From Spirochaetota bacterium (GTDB taxonomy: Bacteria > Spirochaetota > Spirochaetia > Treponematales > Rectinemataceae): 64,000 nucleotides of DNA. The position numbers and the translations under genes are program-made. How positions within the stretch are numbered: the first letter of the stretch is position 1; every line of letters starts with the position of its first letter. The DNA is taken from positions 1-64,000 of the forward strand of contig JAJUIB010000007.1 of assembly GCA_029265615.1 (NCBI GenBank), given 5' to 3'. Shown here piece after piece: positions 8,608 to 17,529 of this stretch. The notes beneath the pieces were generated by a model. The model ran no database searches. It was not told the origin of the DNA and saw nothing but the letters and a program-made list of their open reading frames with translations.

Positions 8608-11600
8608 ATGTACAAGCCGGTAGACCCGAAGGTCAGCTTCCCGAAGATGGAGGAGGACATCGTCCGATTCTGGGAAGCGGGGAAGATCTTCGCGAAATCG
8701 GTCTCGAACCGCGAGGGCAGGGAGGATTTCGTCTTCTTCGACGGCCCCCCCTTCGCCACGGGACTCCCACACTTTGGCCACTTTGTTCCGGGGACCATTA
8801 AGGACATCATTCCGCGCTACAAAACCATGCGCGGTTACCGCGTCGAGCGCCGCTTCGGCTGGGACTGTCATGGACTTCCGGTGGAAAACCTCATCGAAAA
8901 GGAGCTCGGCCTCGATTCGAAAACGGACATCGAACGTTTCGGCGTCGCCGAGTTCAATGAGGCCTGCCGCGCCTCCGTACTCCGCTACGTGAAAGAATGG
9001 CGCCAGACGATGACCCGCGCGGGCCGCTGGGTCGATTTCGACCACGACTACAAGACGATGGAACCCGACTACATGGAGTCCATCTGGTGGGTTATGAAGA
9101 GCCTCTGGGACAAGGGCCTCGTCTATGAGGGGCACTACATTCTCCCCTATTGCCCCCGCTGTTCGACCGTCCTTTCGAACCACGAGCTCCAGCTTGGCGG
9201 CTACAAGGACGTCCACGACCCCGCCATCACAATCCGCTTCAAGGCCACGGCCGCGCCGGAAGCCTCGGGCGGCGCAGCCCTCGCCGATGGCCGCACCTAC
9301 CTCCTTGCCTGGACGACAACCCCCTGGACCCTTCCCTCGAACCTCGCGCTCTGCCTCGGCCCCGACATCGACTATGTCTGCGTCGTCGATGGGGAAGAGC
9401 GCTACATACTTGCCGAGTCCCGGCTGTCCGCCTACTACAAGGAGCCCGCCGCGCTCGCCATCGCCTGGAAGCGCAAGGGCGCCGAACTCGCTGGCATCGA
9501 GTACGAACCGCTCTTCCCTTACTTCGCCGCGACGCGGGAGGAAGGCGCGTTCCGCACGGTCCTCGGCGCACACGTCACCACCGAGGACGGCACGGGCATC
9601 GTCCATACAGCCCCCGGCTTTGGCGAGGATGACCACGAGGTGCTCAAAGGGACGGGGGTGCCAACAATCTGCCCGGTGGACGCCGAGTGCAAGTTCACCT
9701 CCGAGGTGCCCGACTACCAGGGCCGATTTGTCAAGGATTGCGACAAGGACATTATCGAGCGGCTTAAGGCCGAGGGCAAACTCGTGAAGCGCGAGCAGAT
9801 ACTCCATGCCTATCCGCACTGCTGGCGGTGTGAGCATCCCCTCATCTATCGCGCGGTGAGCTCCTGGTTTGTGCGGGTGCCCGAGGTCAAAAAGAAGATG
9901 CTCGAGGCGAATTCGAAGATCTACTGGGTGCCCGCGCACATCCAAAATGGCCGCTTTGGCAAATGGCTCGAAAACGCACGGGACTGGGCGATCAGCCGCA
10001 ACCGCTACTGGGGTAATCCGCTCCCCATCTGGAAGTGCGATGCCTGCGGGGAGGCGACCTGCGTCGGCAGTCGGGATGAGCTTGAGCGGCTTTCGGGCGA
10101 ACGTCCTACCGACCTCCACAAACACTTCGTAGACAAAATAACCTGGAAATGCGGCTGCGGCGGCACCATGCGGCGCATCCCCGAAGTCCTCGATTGCTGG
10201 TTCGAATCGGGCTCCATGCCCTACGCGCAGGGGCACTACCCCTTCGAGAACAAGGATAAGTTCGAGCGGCACTTCCCCGCCGACTTCATCGCCGAGGGGC
10301 TTGACCAGACCCGCGGCTGGTTCTACACCCTCACCGTACTCGCGGCGGCGCTCTTCGACCAGCCAGCCTTCAAAGCCTGCGTGGTGAACGGCCTCGTCCT
10401 CGCCGCCGACGGCAAGAAGATGTCAAAATCCCTGCGCAACTACACCGACCCCAACGAGGTGATGAACAAGTTCGGCGCCGATGCGCTCCGCATTTTCCTC
10501 ATGAACTCGGCCGTAACGCGCGCAGACGACCTCTGCTTCACCGACGAGGGCGTGCGCGAGGTACTCAAGGGCATCATCATCCCGCTCTGGAACGCCTACG
10601 GCTTCTTTGTCACCTATGCGAACATCGACGGATGGCCGGAGAAGTTCGCCGCGTGCTCAGGAGCTTCGGCCGCCGAGACCGCAGACGCCGATCGAAAGAT
10701 CGCCGAAGCCGGAGGCTTAGGCGCCGCCGGAACCGCCCCGGGCGGTTCCGGCGCCAACCAGCTCGACCGCTGGATCCTCTCCGTCTGCGAGGCGATGCTC
10801 GAAAAAGTCACCGCGGCGCTCGACGCCTATGACATGCAGGGCGCCATCACGCCCATCATCGACTTCATCGATCTTCTCAACAACTGGTATATCCGCCGAT
10901 CCCGGCGGCGCTTTTGGCGGAGCGAGGGGGATGCGGACAAGGCGGCGGCCTACGCGACGCTCTACCGCGTGCTCCGCCGCCTCGCCCTCGCGCTGGCACC
11001 CATCGCCCCCTTCATCACCGAGGAGATATGGCGTAACCTCCGCCGTGAAGGCGACCCCGAATCCGTGCATCTCGCCGACTGGCCCGTCGCGGAATCCGCG
11101 CTCCGCGATCCAGAGCTTGAGCGCAAGATGGCCTGGGCGCGCCGGGCGGTCTCCATGGGCCGCGCGCTCCGCGTCCAGCACGACGTCAAGATCCGTCAGC
11201 CCCTCAGGGCCGTCCACCTTGTCACAAAGGATCCCGCGGAGCGCGCCGTTCTCGGCGAGATGGTCGATCTCCTCCGCGAAGAGCTCAACGTCAAGGACGT
11301 GATTTTCCGCGAGGATGAGGAGGAGCTCGTCGAGTACGCCTGCAAGGCGAATTTCCGCGTCCTTGGCAAGGAACTCGGCAAGGACATGAAGGCCACCGCA
11401 GAAGCGATCGAGCGCCTTCCCGGGCGCGACATCGCACGCATTCTCGCAGGTGAACGAGTCGTCATCGCAGTCGCAGACCGCAAGGTCGAGCTCACTCCAG
11501 AGAAAGTCGAGGTGCGCCGGAGCGAAAAGGCGGGCCTCAAGGTCCAAAACGAAGGAAGCCTCACCGTCGCCCTCGACACCGCCATCGACCGCTCGCTCCT

Positions 11601-11871
11601 CGAAGAGGGCTGGATCCGCGACCTCGTGCGCGGCGTGCAGACGCTTCGCAAGGAATCGGGGCTCGAGGTAACCGACCGCATTCGCCTTGTCGTCGCGGGC
11701 GACGACGAGCTCAAGGCCGCCCTCGCCGCTCATCGCGATTTTGTCGCACGCGAGACCCTCGCGGCGGAGCTTTCATTCGCCGAAGGGCCGGCGGCGCCCG
11801 GCTCGGCCGGCGCCTTCACGGACATCGAAGCGGGCGACAAGACGTGGCGCGCCGCGGTCGCCAAGATATAG
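8608..11871 (+). CDS. ileS: Isoleucyl-tRNA synthetase, type 2 (eukaryote-like)
   Basis: This 1087-residue class I synthetase charges tRNA-Ile. The HIGH motif appears as HFGH (residues 55-58) within DGPPFATGLPHFGH, and KMSKS is at 604-608. The motif contexts (GLPHFGH, NGLVLAADGKKMSKS) and the RNRYWGNPLP segment belong to the eukaryote-like bacterial type, which is typically insensitive to mupirocin. Cysteine pairs around residues 475-520 fit an internal zinc region. The ATG at 8608 follows GAGGAGGAG; the frame is open far upstream but that part is unrelated. There is an odd insertion of roughly 35 Ala/Gly-rich residues (about 680-716) just before QLDRWIL, encoded by strongly palindromic DNA (10645-10755). 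Confidence 0.97.
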   Translation: MYKPVDPKVSFPKMEEDIVRFWEAGKIFAKSVSNREGREDFVFFDGPPFATGLPHFGHFVPGTIKDIIPRYKTMRGYRVERRFGWDCHGLPVENLIEKELGLDSKTDIERFGVAEFNEACRASVLRYVKEWRQTMTRAGRWVDFDHDYKTMEPDYMESIWWVMKSLWDKGLVYEGHYILPYCPRCSTVLSNHELQLGGYKDVHDPAITIRFKATAAPEASGGAALADGRTYLLAWTTTPWTLPSNLALCLGPDIDYVCVVDGEERYILAESRLSAYYKEPAALAIAWKRKGAELAGIEYEPLFPYFAATREEGAFRTVLGAHVTTEDGTGIVHTAPGFGEDDHEVLKGTGVPTICPVDAECKFTSEVPDYQGRFVKDCDKDIIERLKAEGKLVKREQILHAYPHCWRCEHPLIYRAVSSWFVRVPEVKKKMLEANSKIYWVPAHIQNGRFGKWLENARDWAISRNRYWGNPLPIWKCDACGEATCVGSRDELERLSGERPTDLHKHFVDKITWKCGCGGTMRRIPEVLDCWFESGSMPYAQGHYPFENKDKFERHFPADFIAEGLDQTRGWFYTLTVLAAALFDQPAFKACVVNGLVLAADGKKMSKSLRNYTDPNEVMNKFGADALRIFLMNSAVTRADDLCFTDEGVREVLKGIIIPLWNAYGFFVTYANIDGWPEKFAACSGASAAETADADRKIAEAGGLGAAGTAPGGSGANQLDRWILSVCEAMLEKVTAALDAYDMQGAITPIIDFIDLLNNWYIRRSRRRFWRSEGDADKAAAYATLYRVLRRLALALAPIAPFITEEIWRNLRREGDPESVHLADWPVAESALRDPELERKMAWARRAVSMGRALRVQHDVKIRQPLRAVHLVTKDPAERAVLGEMVDLLREELNVKDVIFREDEEELVEYACKANFRVLGKELGKDMKATAEAIERLPGRDIARILAGERVVIAVADRKVELTPEKVEVRRSEKAGLKVQNEGSLTVALDTAIDRSLLEEGWIRDLVRGVQTLRKESGLEVTDRIRLVVAGDDELKAALAAHRDFVARETLAAELSFAEGPAAPGSAGAFTDIEAGDKTWRAAVAKI
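10725..10753 (+). repeat. Perfect 14-bp inverted repeat inside ileS
   Basis: Arms of 14 bases (starting CGCCGGAACC) are separated by one base within a poorly conserved linker of ileS. A second small hairpin (AAGCC-GGA-GGCTT) lies just upstream. Together they look like a small palindromic insertion that kept the reading frame. Confidence 0.7.
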
Positions 11872-11890
11872 ATCTGGACACTCGCACCCT

Positions 11891-11921
11891 AAGGCCGCCT
11901 CGCAAGGGCGGCCTTCTTTTT
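11891..11921 (+). terminator. Intrinsic terminator of ileS
   Basis: A 9-bp stem AAGGCCGCC / GGCGGCCTT with a 7-base loop is followed by CTTTTT, 19 bases after the ileS stop codon. Confidence 0.85.
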
Positions 11922-11982
11922 GCCGTAAAAGCCTGCGCGCGCGTTCACGACGGCGCTACCGCCACCCCGAAGGCGGAAAGCC

Positions 11983-12366
11983 TTAGTCAGCGCGTGGCGG
12001 GCCTTTTTTGACTTCAAGCGCCTCCATGATGCGCGCCATGGTCTCGTCGGAAAGGATGTGCTCCATGCGGCAGGCGTCCTGCTCGGCGACCGCGGGCGAG
12101 ACGCCGAGCACCTCGCGGAGAAAGCCGGCAAGCGCGGTATGGCGCTCACGAATTGAGGCGCTCGCAGCCTTGCCGCTCGGCGTGAGAAAAACCTCGCCGT
12201 AGTGTTCATGCTCGATGAGCCCACGACGCTCAAGCTCATGGAGGGCGGTATGCACCGAAGGTTTTGAGACGCCGAGCTCCTTCGCGATATCAGTGACCCG
12301 TGCTATGCGGTTCCGATCGTGGAGGAGACTGATTGTCTCAAGGTACATTTCAAGGCTTTCGGTCAC
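11983..12366 (-). CDS. MntR/DtxR-family metal-dependent transcriptional regulator
   Basis: This 127-residue repressor-type protein has an N-terminal winged helix (about 1-65) with IARVTDIAKELGVSKPSVH as the helix-turn-helix and GLIEHEHYGEVFLTPSG as the wing. A short dimerisation helix region (about 70-127) carries ERHTALAGFLREVLGV, AEQDACRMEHILSDE. The His, Glu and Cys residues there match the metal-binding positions of MntR/DtxR proteins, which sense Mn(II) or Fe(II). The C-terminal SH3-like domain of DtxR is missing, so it is the short MntR type. The GTG start overlaps the stop of the upstream lipoprotein gene, placing it last in a three-gene operon. No metal transporter is adjacent. Confidence 0.85.
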   Translation of the reverse strand: MTESLEMYLETISLLHDRNRIARVTDIAKELGVSKPSVHTALHELERRGLIEHEHYGEVFLTPSGKAASASIRERHTALAGFLREVLGVSPAVAEQDACRMEHILSDETMARIMEALEVKKGPPRAD

Positions 12367-13163
12367 AGTTCCTCCTCGGGCCGAACGCGGGAAAGGCCAA
12401 AAAGCGTTCGCATGTCGGAGCGAAGGAGCGCATCGAGCTCCTCAAAGGAAAGGAGGAGTACGATCTCGCCCATGGCATAGGGCGCGATATCGTAGACATT
12501 GTAGTGGAACCCAAGGCCTTCCGCATGGACGAACAGGTTCGGGCTCGGCGGAACCGCGTCGACGAAGAACCCCGCCTCCTGAAGCGGGGTCCCTTCGGCG
12601 AGGCCCAAAACCTCCCGGGCCTTGCGGGTAAGAAGAGCGGAGAGCCGCGCATCCGAGCCGGGGATAAAGAGTTCAGCCAGGCCCAGCACCCGCCTCCCGC
12701 TAAGGTCGATGATCGCATATTCGGTACCGTACAGCCCATGCGCGCCGCCCCGGTATTCGGCACGCGAACAGCCCCGAACGAGGAGCCGCGCATCCGCGTA
12801 GGCTATGAACTCGCGCTCCTCGAAATACCAGGGATGCACCGCCTCGGGCCCGAACTCCTTATTTAGCCGTGCCGATTCCTCGCGGAATTTGCCAAAAAAC
12901 GCAGCCTCGAGAAGGGACAACGAGGATTCTGCCGAAGCTCCTCCGTGAAACACCGCGCGATACCAAGCCGCAAAGGCACGAGGCGAGCGCGGCTCGATGC
13001 GCATCGCGTCAAAGCGCGCGGGCTCTAGTCCGGCAGGTAACGAAGCACGTTCGTAGCCGCTACGGCGCACGAGGTCCAAAACGGGCGCCGACGCACAGGA
13101 GGCAAAGAGCGCACTGGCGCAAGCAGCAAACGCGCACCGAATAAGGGCGCGGCCCAAGGTCAT
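12363..13163 (-). CDS. DUF3298/RsiV-like lipoprotein
   Basis: This is a 266-residue exported lipoprotein with signal peptide and lipobox-like LFASC at about residues 19-23. The C-terminal half resembles the DUF3298 (RsiV/PdaC-associated) fold: a YRGGAHGL segment, then EGLGFHYNVYDIAPYAMG with the family's Tyr, Asn and Pro residues, and a helical end. In other bacteria this fold occurs in lysozyme-sensing anti-sigma factors and cell-wall deacetylases. No catalytic domain or sigma factor is present here, so the function is unknown. It is translationally coupled on both sides, to the TSCPD gene and to the MntR gene. ATG at 13163. Confidence 0.65.
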   Translation of the reverse strand: MTLGRALIRCAFAACASALFASCASAPVLDLVRRSGYERASLPAGLEPARFDAMRIEPRSPRAFAAWYRAVFHGGASAESSLSLLEAAFFGKFREESARLNKEFGPEAVHPWYFEEREFIAYADARLLVRGCSRAEYRGGAHGLYGTEYAIIDLSGRRVLGLAELFIPGSDARLSALLTRKAREVLGLAEGTPLQEAGFFVDAVPPSPNLFVHAEGLGFHYNVYDIAPYAMGEIVLLLSFEELDALLRSDMRTLFGLSRVRPEEEL

Positions 13164-13432
13164 GGACGGCCCGTCGCCTGTGCTTCGAGAGCACGGCGGA
13201 CTGCGCGGGCAAGCTGGTCGGGACAGGAGCTATCCTTGCCGCCGCAGCGGATGCCCTCGAGCCGCCGGATCACTTCCTCCGCCTCCATGCCTTCGACGAG
13301 GCGCGCAATCCCCGCAAGATTGCCCGGACAGCCGTTCTGGAACTCGACCGCGCGGACGCGGCCCTTTTCAAGCGAAAAGGAAACAGTGTCCGAACAGGTG
13401 CCTTCATTTATATGGCTAAACCGCTGATTCAT
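13160..13432 (-). CDS. TSCPD-domain protein (TIGR03905-like)
   Basis: This 90-residue protein contains the small TSCPD-type domain: GTCSDTVSFSLEKGRV, then FQNGCPGNLAGIARLVEGM and a GIRCGGKDSSCPDQLARAV end. The four cysteines are conserved in the family and suggest metal binding. The fold is also found at the end of class II ribonucleotide reductases, but stand-alone members have no proven function. It is first in the operon with the lipoprotein and MntR-type regulator. No Shine-Dalgarno precedes the ATG at 13432. A TTTACG/TACAGT promoter-like pair ends 9 bases before it. Confidence 0.75.
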   Translation of the reverse strand: MNQRFSHINEGTCSDTVSFSLEKGRVRAVEFQNGCPGNLAGIARLVEGMEAEEVIRRLEGIRCGGKDSSCPDQLARAVRRALEAQATGRP

Positions 13433-13441
13433 GATGGCTCA

Positions 13442-13471
13442 ACTGTACCAAAGGAGGGCGGGCTACGTAAA
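13442..13471 (-). promoter_or_regulatory. Candidate promoter of the TSCPD operon
   Basis: On the minus strand TTTACG, an 18-base spacer, then TACAGT; the -10 ends 9 bases before the ATG. This implies a very short or absent leader. Confidence 0.4.
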
Positions 13472-13538
13472 CCGGCCCGCGTCTTGAGACAAGCGCGACA
13501 CACGCGGCAGCGCACATGCAGTCCTTGTAGAGCGCATT

Positions 13539-13567
13539 TTGGCCGGGGAGCCGTTTCTGGATATATT
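13539..13567 (+). promoter_or_regulatory. Promoter of the solute-binding-protein gene
   Basis: TTGGCC, a 17-base spacer, then TATATT; the predicted start point is about 65 bases before the ATG at 13639. Confidence 0.55.
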
Positions 13568-13638
13568 AAGCTTGAAGCCGCTACTTTTCCGCTACGCCGG
13601 CCAAAGCCCGTGTGCGAAAATCGCGGCGGGAGGCGCAG

Positions 13639-14394
13639 ATGAAATGGCTTATGTGCACCGCCCTCTTCGCCCTTTCGTTGAACCTCGCCGCCGCCGAAGA
13701 GCGCCGTGTCGTCCTCACCACCCTCGAGTGGCCACCATATGTGGGAGCCGCCCTCCCCGCCCAGGGCGCCGTCGCGGCGGTGGCAAAAGCCGCCTTTGCG
13801 GCGATGGGATACCACCTCGAGATCGAGTTTTTCCCCTGGGCGCGGGCCGTGCAGATCGCGCGCAACAACCCCAAATACGCGGGGTATTTCCCCGAATACT
13901 ATGCGAAAGACAACGCCCGTGAATTTCTTTATTCTCCTCCGATCGGCACAAGCCTCCTCGGCTTTGTCGAGCGCCGGGACGCGCCGGTGCACTGGACAGA
14001 CCTGGACGATCTTAAGCACCTCGTGATTGGCACGGTGAAGGGCTACTTCAATACCGAAGCCTTCGATGCGCTGGCTGCGCGGGGCGAACTCAAGGTGGAG
14101 GAGGCGGTCGATGACCGGACTAACCTCATCAAGGTCGCTACGCGCCGCCTTCCCCTGGCGGTGATCGATCGTGAGGTAATGCGCTACCTCCTCGCAAGCT
14201 CGCCGAGCCTCACCGGCTTCGGCGAGCTCCTTGCGTTTAACGACAAGCCACTTGCGACCAACAAGCTCTATATATGCTTTAAGCGGGGGCCGGAAGGCGA
14301 AAGGCTTGCAAAAATCCTTGAGGCGGGACTTGCCAGAATCGATCCTGCCCGCGTGCTTGCGGACTACCTCGCCGAGCTTTTCGGCGATTTCTGA
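13639..14394 (+). CDS. Periplasmic solute-binding protein, family 3-like
   Basis: This 251-residue protein has a signal peptide (residues 1-17, ending LAAA). The mature part fits the amino-acid-type (family 3) binding fold: TLEWPPYVG near the start, LEIEFFPWARAVQIARNN as the usual first-lobe segment, GTVKGYFNTEAFDAL at the hinge, and NKLYICFKRG in the last third. No membrane or ATPase partner lies beside it, so it is either an orphan receptor or serves a remote ABC transporter. The start at 13639 has GGGAGG 5 bases upstream. Its stop lies 13 bases from the left copy of the 66-bp repeat, so before the TRAP insertion it probably faced etfA directly. Confidence 0.8.
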   Translation: MKWLMCTALFALSLNLAAAEERRVVLTTLEWPPYVGAALPAQGAVAAVAKAAFAAMGYHLEIEFFPWARAVQIARNNPKYAGYFPEYYAKDNAREFLYSPPIGTSLLGFVERRDAPVHWTDLDDLKHLVIGTVKGYFNTEAFDALAARGELKVEEAVDDRTNLIKVATRRLPLAVIDREVMRYLLASSPSLTGFGELLAFNDKPLATNKLYICFKRGPEGERLAKILEAGLARIDPARVLADYLAELFGDF

Positions 14395-14407
14395 GCACCG
14401 CCTCCCC

Positions 14408-14473
14408 GCCCGCCTGCCCCGAGATTCGTTCAGCGCGCCGCCTTCGCCGCCTTGAGCTCCTCGACAAGGGCGG
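14408..14473. repeat. Left copy of a 66-bp perfect direct repeat (etfA 3'-end remnant)
   Basis: This stretch is identical base for base to 17658-17723. Bases 14430-14473 duplicate the last 44 bases of etfA including its stop codon (minus strand), and 14408-14429 duplicate the 22 bases after it. Both flanks diverge abruptly. It marks the outer boundary of the TRAP island. Confidence 0.95.
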
Positions 14474-14524
14474 CTTAGCCCGATGCACGCAGCAACGCGC
14501 ACCAGGCTAAAACATGCACTCACC

Positions 14525-15832
14525 TCACTTAAGAAAGGCAAGGGATAGCCACGGAACGTAAGTAATGACCAAGAGAGCAGCCACTGCAACAGCGAGAAAT
14601 GGGAAAATGTATTTGAACATGCTCTCCATTTTGATTTTCGCAACCGCAGCCCCAACAAAGAGATTGCACCCATAGGGAGGGGTGCAGAGTCCGATTGCAA
14701 GGTTGACAGCCATGATCACGCCAAAGTGCGTCTGGTTTATATTGAGCGCCTTGACTGTAGGGAGAAGCATAGGCGCCATGACGATGACCGCCGGCACGGT
14801 GTCGAGGAAGCATCCGATAACGAGAAGAAATACATTGATGATGAGAAGAATGACGTACGGGCTTTTCGACACGGTCGTGAGAAAAGCTGTGATTGCCTGA
14901 GGCACCTTTTCGAAGGTCATAAACGTGGAGAAGACCGTTGAATAGCCGAGAAGGAAGGAGGTAATGCCGTTGAGAACAGCCGCCGAGAGCAGAGCGCCAT
15001 AGAGATCCTTGAGCGTCATGTCCTTATACACGAAAAGGCTAATGATGATCGAGTAGACGACGGAAATACAGGCGGCTTCTGTTGGCGTAAAGACACCGGA
15101 GTAAATGCCGCCAAGGATGATGACCGGCGACAGTAGCGCCCAAAAGCCTTCCTTTGCGGCACTACCGATGGCTTTTGCCCGGTTTTGCAAAAACACCTTG
15201 AGCGGCACCTTTTCTGCATAACTGTTATGCCGAAGATCGGTACCGCTTCTTTTACACATGTAGACGTTCATCGTGAGAAATACGAGCCCCAAAAAAATGC
15301 CGGGGAGTATGCCCGCGAGAAAGAGCTTTGGAACCGGTGTGCCCGTGGTTGCACCATAGAGCACGAAAGACAAACTTGGCGGAATGATGGGGCCGACAAT
15401 CCCGCCGAAGCAGACAAGAGTCGCCGCGTAGGCAGGTTCGTAACCGCGTTTCTTCATCTCGGGGATCATCATCCCGCCAATAGCCGATGTGGTTGCCATG
15501 CCTGAGCCGGATAACGCGCCGAAGAACATGCATGAAAGCGTGGTCACACAACCGAGGGCCCCCGTGACAAAATCGACAAGCGCAGACGCGAAGTTAACGA
15601 TGCGCCTCGCAATACCACCCGTCGACATAATAAGTCCGGCCAACATAAAGAAGGGTATAGCCATGACTGTGAAAGAGTTGATGCCCGAATAGCAGAACTG
15701 CGCGCTGACGACCATGTTGAGGTCAGAAAAGAAAAACATGGCTACCATCGTGGCACCGCCGATGGCGAAGCCGACGGGAACGCCGATCATGAGAAGTGCA
15801 AAAAGCACGATGAAGAGGATTGTCATCGCCAC
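14525..15832 (-). CDS. dctM: TRAP transporter large permease, DctM family
   Basis: This 435-residue inner-membrane protein has about a dozen hydrophobic helices, the expected size and profile of DctM, the cation-coupled channel of tripartite (TRAP) carboxylate transporters. Recognisable family segments include GVPVGFAIGG near the start, ALSGSGMATTSAIGGMMIPEM, and FGGIVGPIIPPSLSFVLYG in the first half, and MAVNLAIGLCTPPYGCNLF near the end. The start is GTG at 15832, 7 bases after GGAGG and abutting the dctQ stop; an in-frame ATG lies 6 bases further in. It belongs to the low-GC island and works with DctQ and DctP. The substrate, usually an organic acid, is not evident. Confidence 0.95.
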   Translation of the reverse strand: MAMTILFIVLFALLMIGVPVGFAIGGATMVAMFFFSDLNMVVSAQFCYSGINSFTVMAIPFFMLAGLIMSTGGIARRIVNFASALVDFVTGALGCVTTLSCMFFGALSGSGMATTSAIGGMMIPEMKKRGYEPAYAATLVCFGGIVGPIIPPSLSFVLYGATTGTPVPKLFLAGILPGIFLGLVFLTMNVYMCKRSGTDLRHNSYAEKVPLKVFLQNRAKAIGSAAKEGFWALLSPVIILGGIYSGVFTPTEAACISVVYSIIISLFVYKDMTLKDLYGALLSAAVLNGITSFLLGYSTVFSTFMTFEKVPQAITAFLTTVSKSPYVILLIINVFLLVIGCFLDTVPAVIVMAPMLLPTVKALNINQTHFGVIMAVNLAIGLCTPPYGCNLFVGAAVAKIKMESMFKYIFPFLAVAVAALLVITYVPWLSLAFLK

Positions 15833-16333
15833 TTAGCTACCTCCATTGGAAGCAAGAGGCTTCCCGATCTTAATCGCGCGAACATCCTCTATCATTGCTG
15901 CAAGCCCCCGGATTGTCATAAGAGCGCAACCCACGACCACCGACAGATAGCCCCAGGAAATGCTTATCCGAATGCCGGCGTAACGGATCGCTGACTGACT
16001 GCGCACGAGGGAGACTCCGTAGACAGCGGTCACAACGCAGATGGCGATAACCACCGCTTCTGCAACAAGATCGAGGACTCGCGCGACACGGTAGGGGAGC
16101 TTGTCCACAAGCATGGTGATTTTGATGTGTTCCTTGCGCCTGGCCCCAATGCTGATGCCAAACCAGGAGAGCCAAACGAAAAGAAATTTCCCAAGCTCCT
16201 CCGACCAGGAGAGGGAGTTATTGAAGACATAGCGCATGATGACCTGCATGAAGATCACCGCCACCATCGCTGCGAACATCGAAACCAGGATTATGTCCTC
16301 AAGGAGATCCAGGGCTTTCAAGAGCTTTCTCAT
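15833..16333 (-). CDS. dctQ: TRAP transporter small permease, DctQ family
   Basis: This 166-residue membrane protein has four helices (about 14-36, 46-66, 88-110, 128-148). The family signature VIMRYVFNNSLSWSEELGKF is at about residues 32-51, followed by FVWLSWFGISIGARRKEHI. DctQ is the small subunit that pairs with DctM. It lies between dctP and dctM in the usual order and directly abuts dctM. A strong hairpin precedes it on the transcript, which probably lowers its expression relative to dctP. Confidence 0.95.
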   Translation of the reverse strand: MRKLLKALDLLEDIILVSMFAAMVAVIFMQVIMRYVFNNSLSWSEELGKFLFVWLSWFGISIGARRKEHIKITMLVDKLPYRVARVLDLVAEAVVIAICVVTAVYGVSLVRSQSAIRYAGIRISISWGYLSVVVGCALMTIRGLAAMIEDVRAIKIGKPLASNGGS

Positions 16334-16436
16334 CGGGCAGTATCCACGCGGTATACCCCGGGGCTGACGGCGCTCACCGCATAGCGGCGCTCGCCGCGCG
16401 CCGGACGCGGGCTCCTTTCGACGTGTAGTACAGTAT

Positions 16437-16472
16437 GCGACGCGCCCGCGCGGCTAAATGCGGGCGCGTCGC
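16437..16472 (-). terminator. Intercistronic hairpin between dctP and dctQ
   Basis: A perfect 13-bp stem (GCGACGCGCCCGC with a 10-base loop) lies 16 bases after the dctP stop and has no T-run. Such hairpins commonly stabilise the binding-protein message and attenuate the permease genes. Confidence 0.7.
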
Positions 16473-16488
16473 CAGGATGCCTATGGTT

Positions 16489-17529
16489 TTATTTCTTCTT
16501 GGGAACCGTGGCGAGCCATGCGTTCATCACGTCGTCGCCAACAATCTTCCGTTGCGCATCATAGACCGGTTGCACGGCCTTGATGAATGCAGCAACTTCT
16601 GAAGGACTGAGCTCTTCGATCTTCGTACCAGCCTTGCGGAAGCGCTCAAGGTAGCCCATCTCGTTCGCCCGCTCAGCCTCACGCTGCTGCCTGGCCATTT
16701 CGTGAACGCCGGCGACAAAGACCGCGCGGAGATCGGCAGGAAGAGAGTCGAGCCATGCCTTAGAGGTAATAATGGGGAAGGGCGAGCTCGCATGATTGGT
16801 GAGCGTAAGGTATGGCGCTATCTCGTGGAGCGAGAAGTCGTTGAAGACCCCGAGCGAGTGATCGAGCGCATCGATCGTCTTCTGGGAAAGGGAGGTGATG
16901 ACCTCGCCCCAAGCCATCGGTGTCGGATTGGCACCCATCGCTTTCCAGAGTGCGATGTTGAGCTCGTTCTGCGCGACGCGAACCTTCTGCCCCCTTAAGT
17001 CATCAGCATTGTGATAATTCCTCTTCGTGGAGATTACCTGCCGCATTCCATTGTAGTACATATCCAGGCAGTAATAGCCGCTACCCTCGAGGGTCTTATT
17101 GAAGAGCTCAAGACCGCCGTTCTCGAAGGTGCCCTTAACCCAATCCTCGTAGGTCGGATAGAGGAAGGGGAGGTCGATGCACGCGGAAGCCGGGCCCGTC
17201 GCCGCGGTGATGGCCGCGGAGAGGTCAAATGTCATAGTGACTGTGCCGAGCTTGACACCGGCCACAAGATCGGGCGTGTCACCGAGCTGACCATCGGAGA
17301 AAACCTCGACCTTGAACTTGCCGGGAGCCTTTTCTTCAAGGTACTTGCCAAGCCACAGGGCCCAGGTATGGGTGGAACGCGAGGAAGAGTCGGTATGCCC
17401 TATCTTGACAACAATGGGCTCACCTGCGGATTTTGCTTCAGCTTTGGAGGCCGCAGGCTTGCATCCGGTCGTCGCGGCGAAAATCAGCGCTGTCACACAC
17501 GAAAGCGCCAAAATCGTCTTGCGTTTCAT
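16489..17529 (-). CDS. dctP: TRAP transporter solute-binding protein, DctP family (lipoprotein)
   Basis: This 346-residue substrate-binding subunit has a lipoprotein signal peptide with lipidation at the Cys in ATTGCKPA (about residue 23). It then has the DctP fold: VKIGHTDSSSRSTHTWALWLG at the start of the mature protein, the GGLELFNKTLEGSGYYCLDM middle segment and KVRVAQNELNIALWKAMGANPTPM, which carries the Arg that normally binds the ligand carboxylate. As a lipoprotein it would stay at the cytoplasmic membrane beside DctQM. ATG at 17529 has AGGAG 8 bases upstream. It is the first gene of the island operon. Confidence 0.95.
   Translation of the reverse strand: MKRKTILALSCVTALIFAATTGCKPAASKAEAKSAGEPIVVKIGHTDSSSRSTHTWALWLGKYLEEKAPGKFKVEVFSDGQLGDTPDLVAGVKLGTVTMTFDLSAAITAATGPASACIDLPFLYPTYEDWVKGTFENGGLELFNKTLEGSGYYCLDMYYNGMRQVISTKRNYHNADDLRGQKVRVAQNELNIALWKAMGANPTPMAWGEVITSLSQKTIDALDHSLGVFNDFSLHEIAPYLTLTNHASSPFPIITSKAWLDSLPADLRAVFVAGVHEMARQQREAERANEMGYLERFRKAGTKIEELSPSEVAAFIKAVQPVYDAQRKIVGDDVMNAWLATVPKKK

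Noticed and set aside
8191-10272. 693-residue open frame antisense to ileS
   Set aside because: It is a shadow of a high-GC conserved gene on the other strand, with no ribosome site and no recognisable domain.
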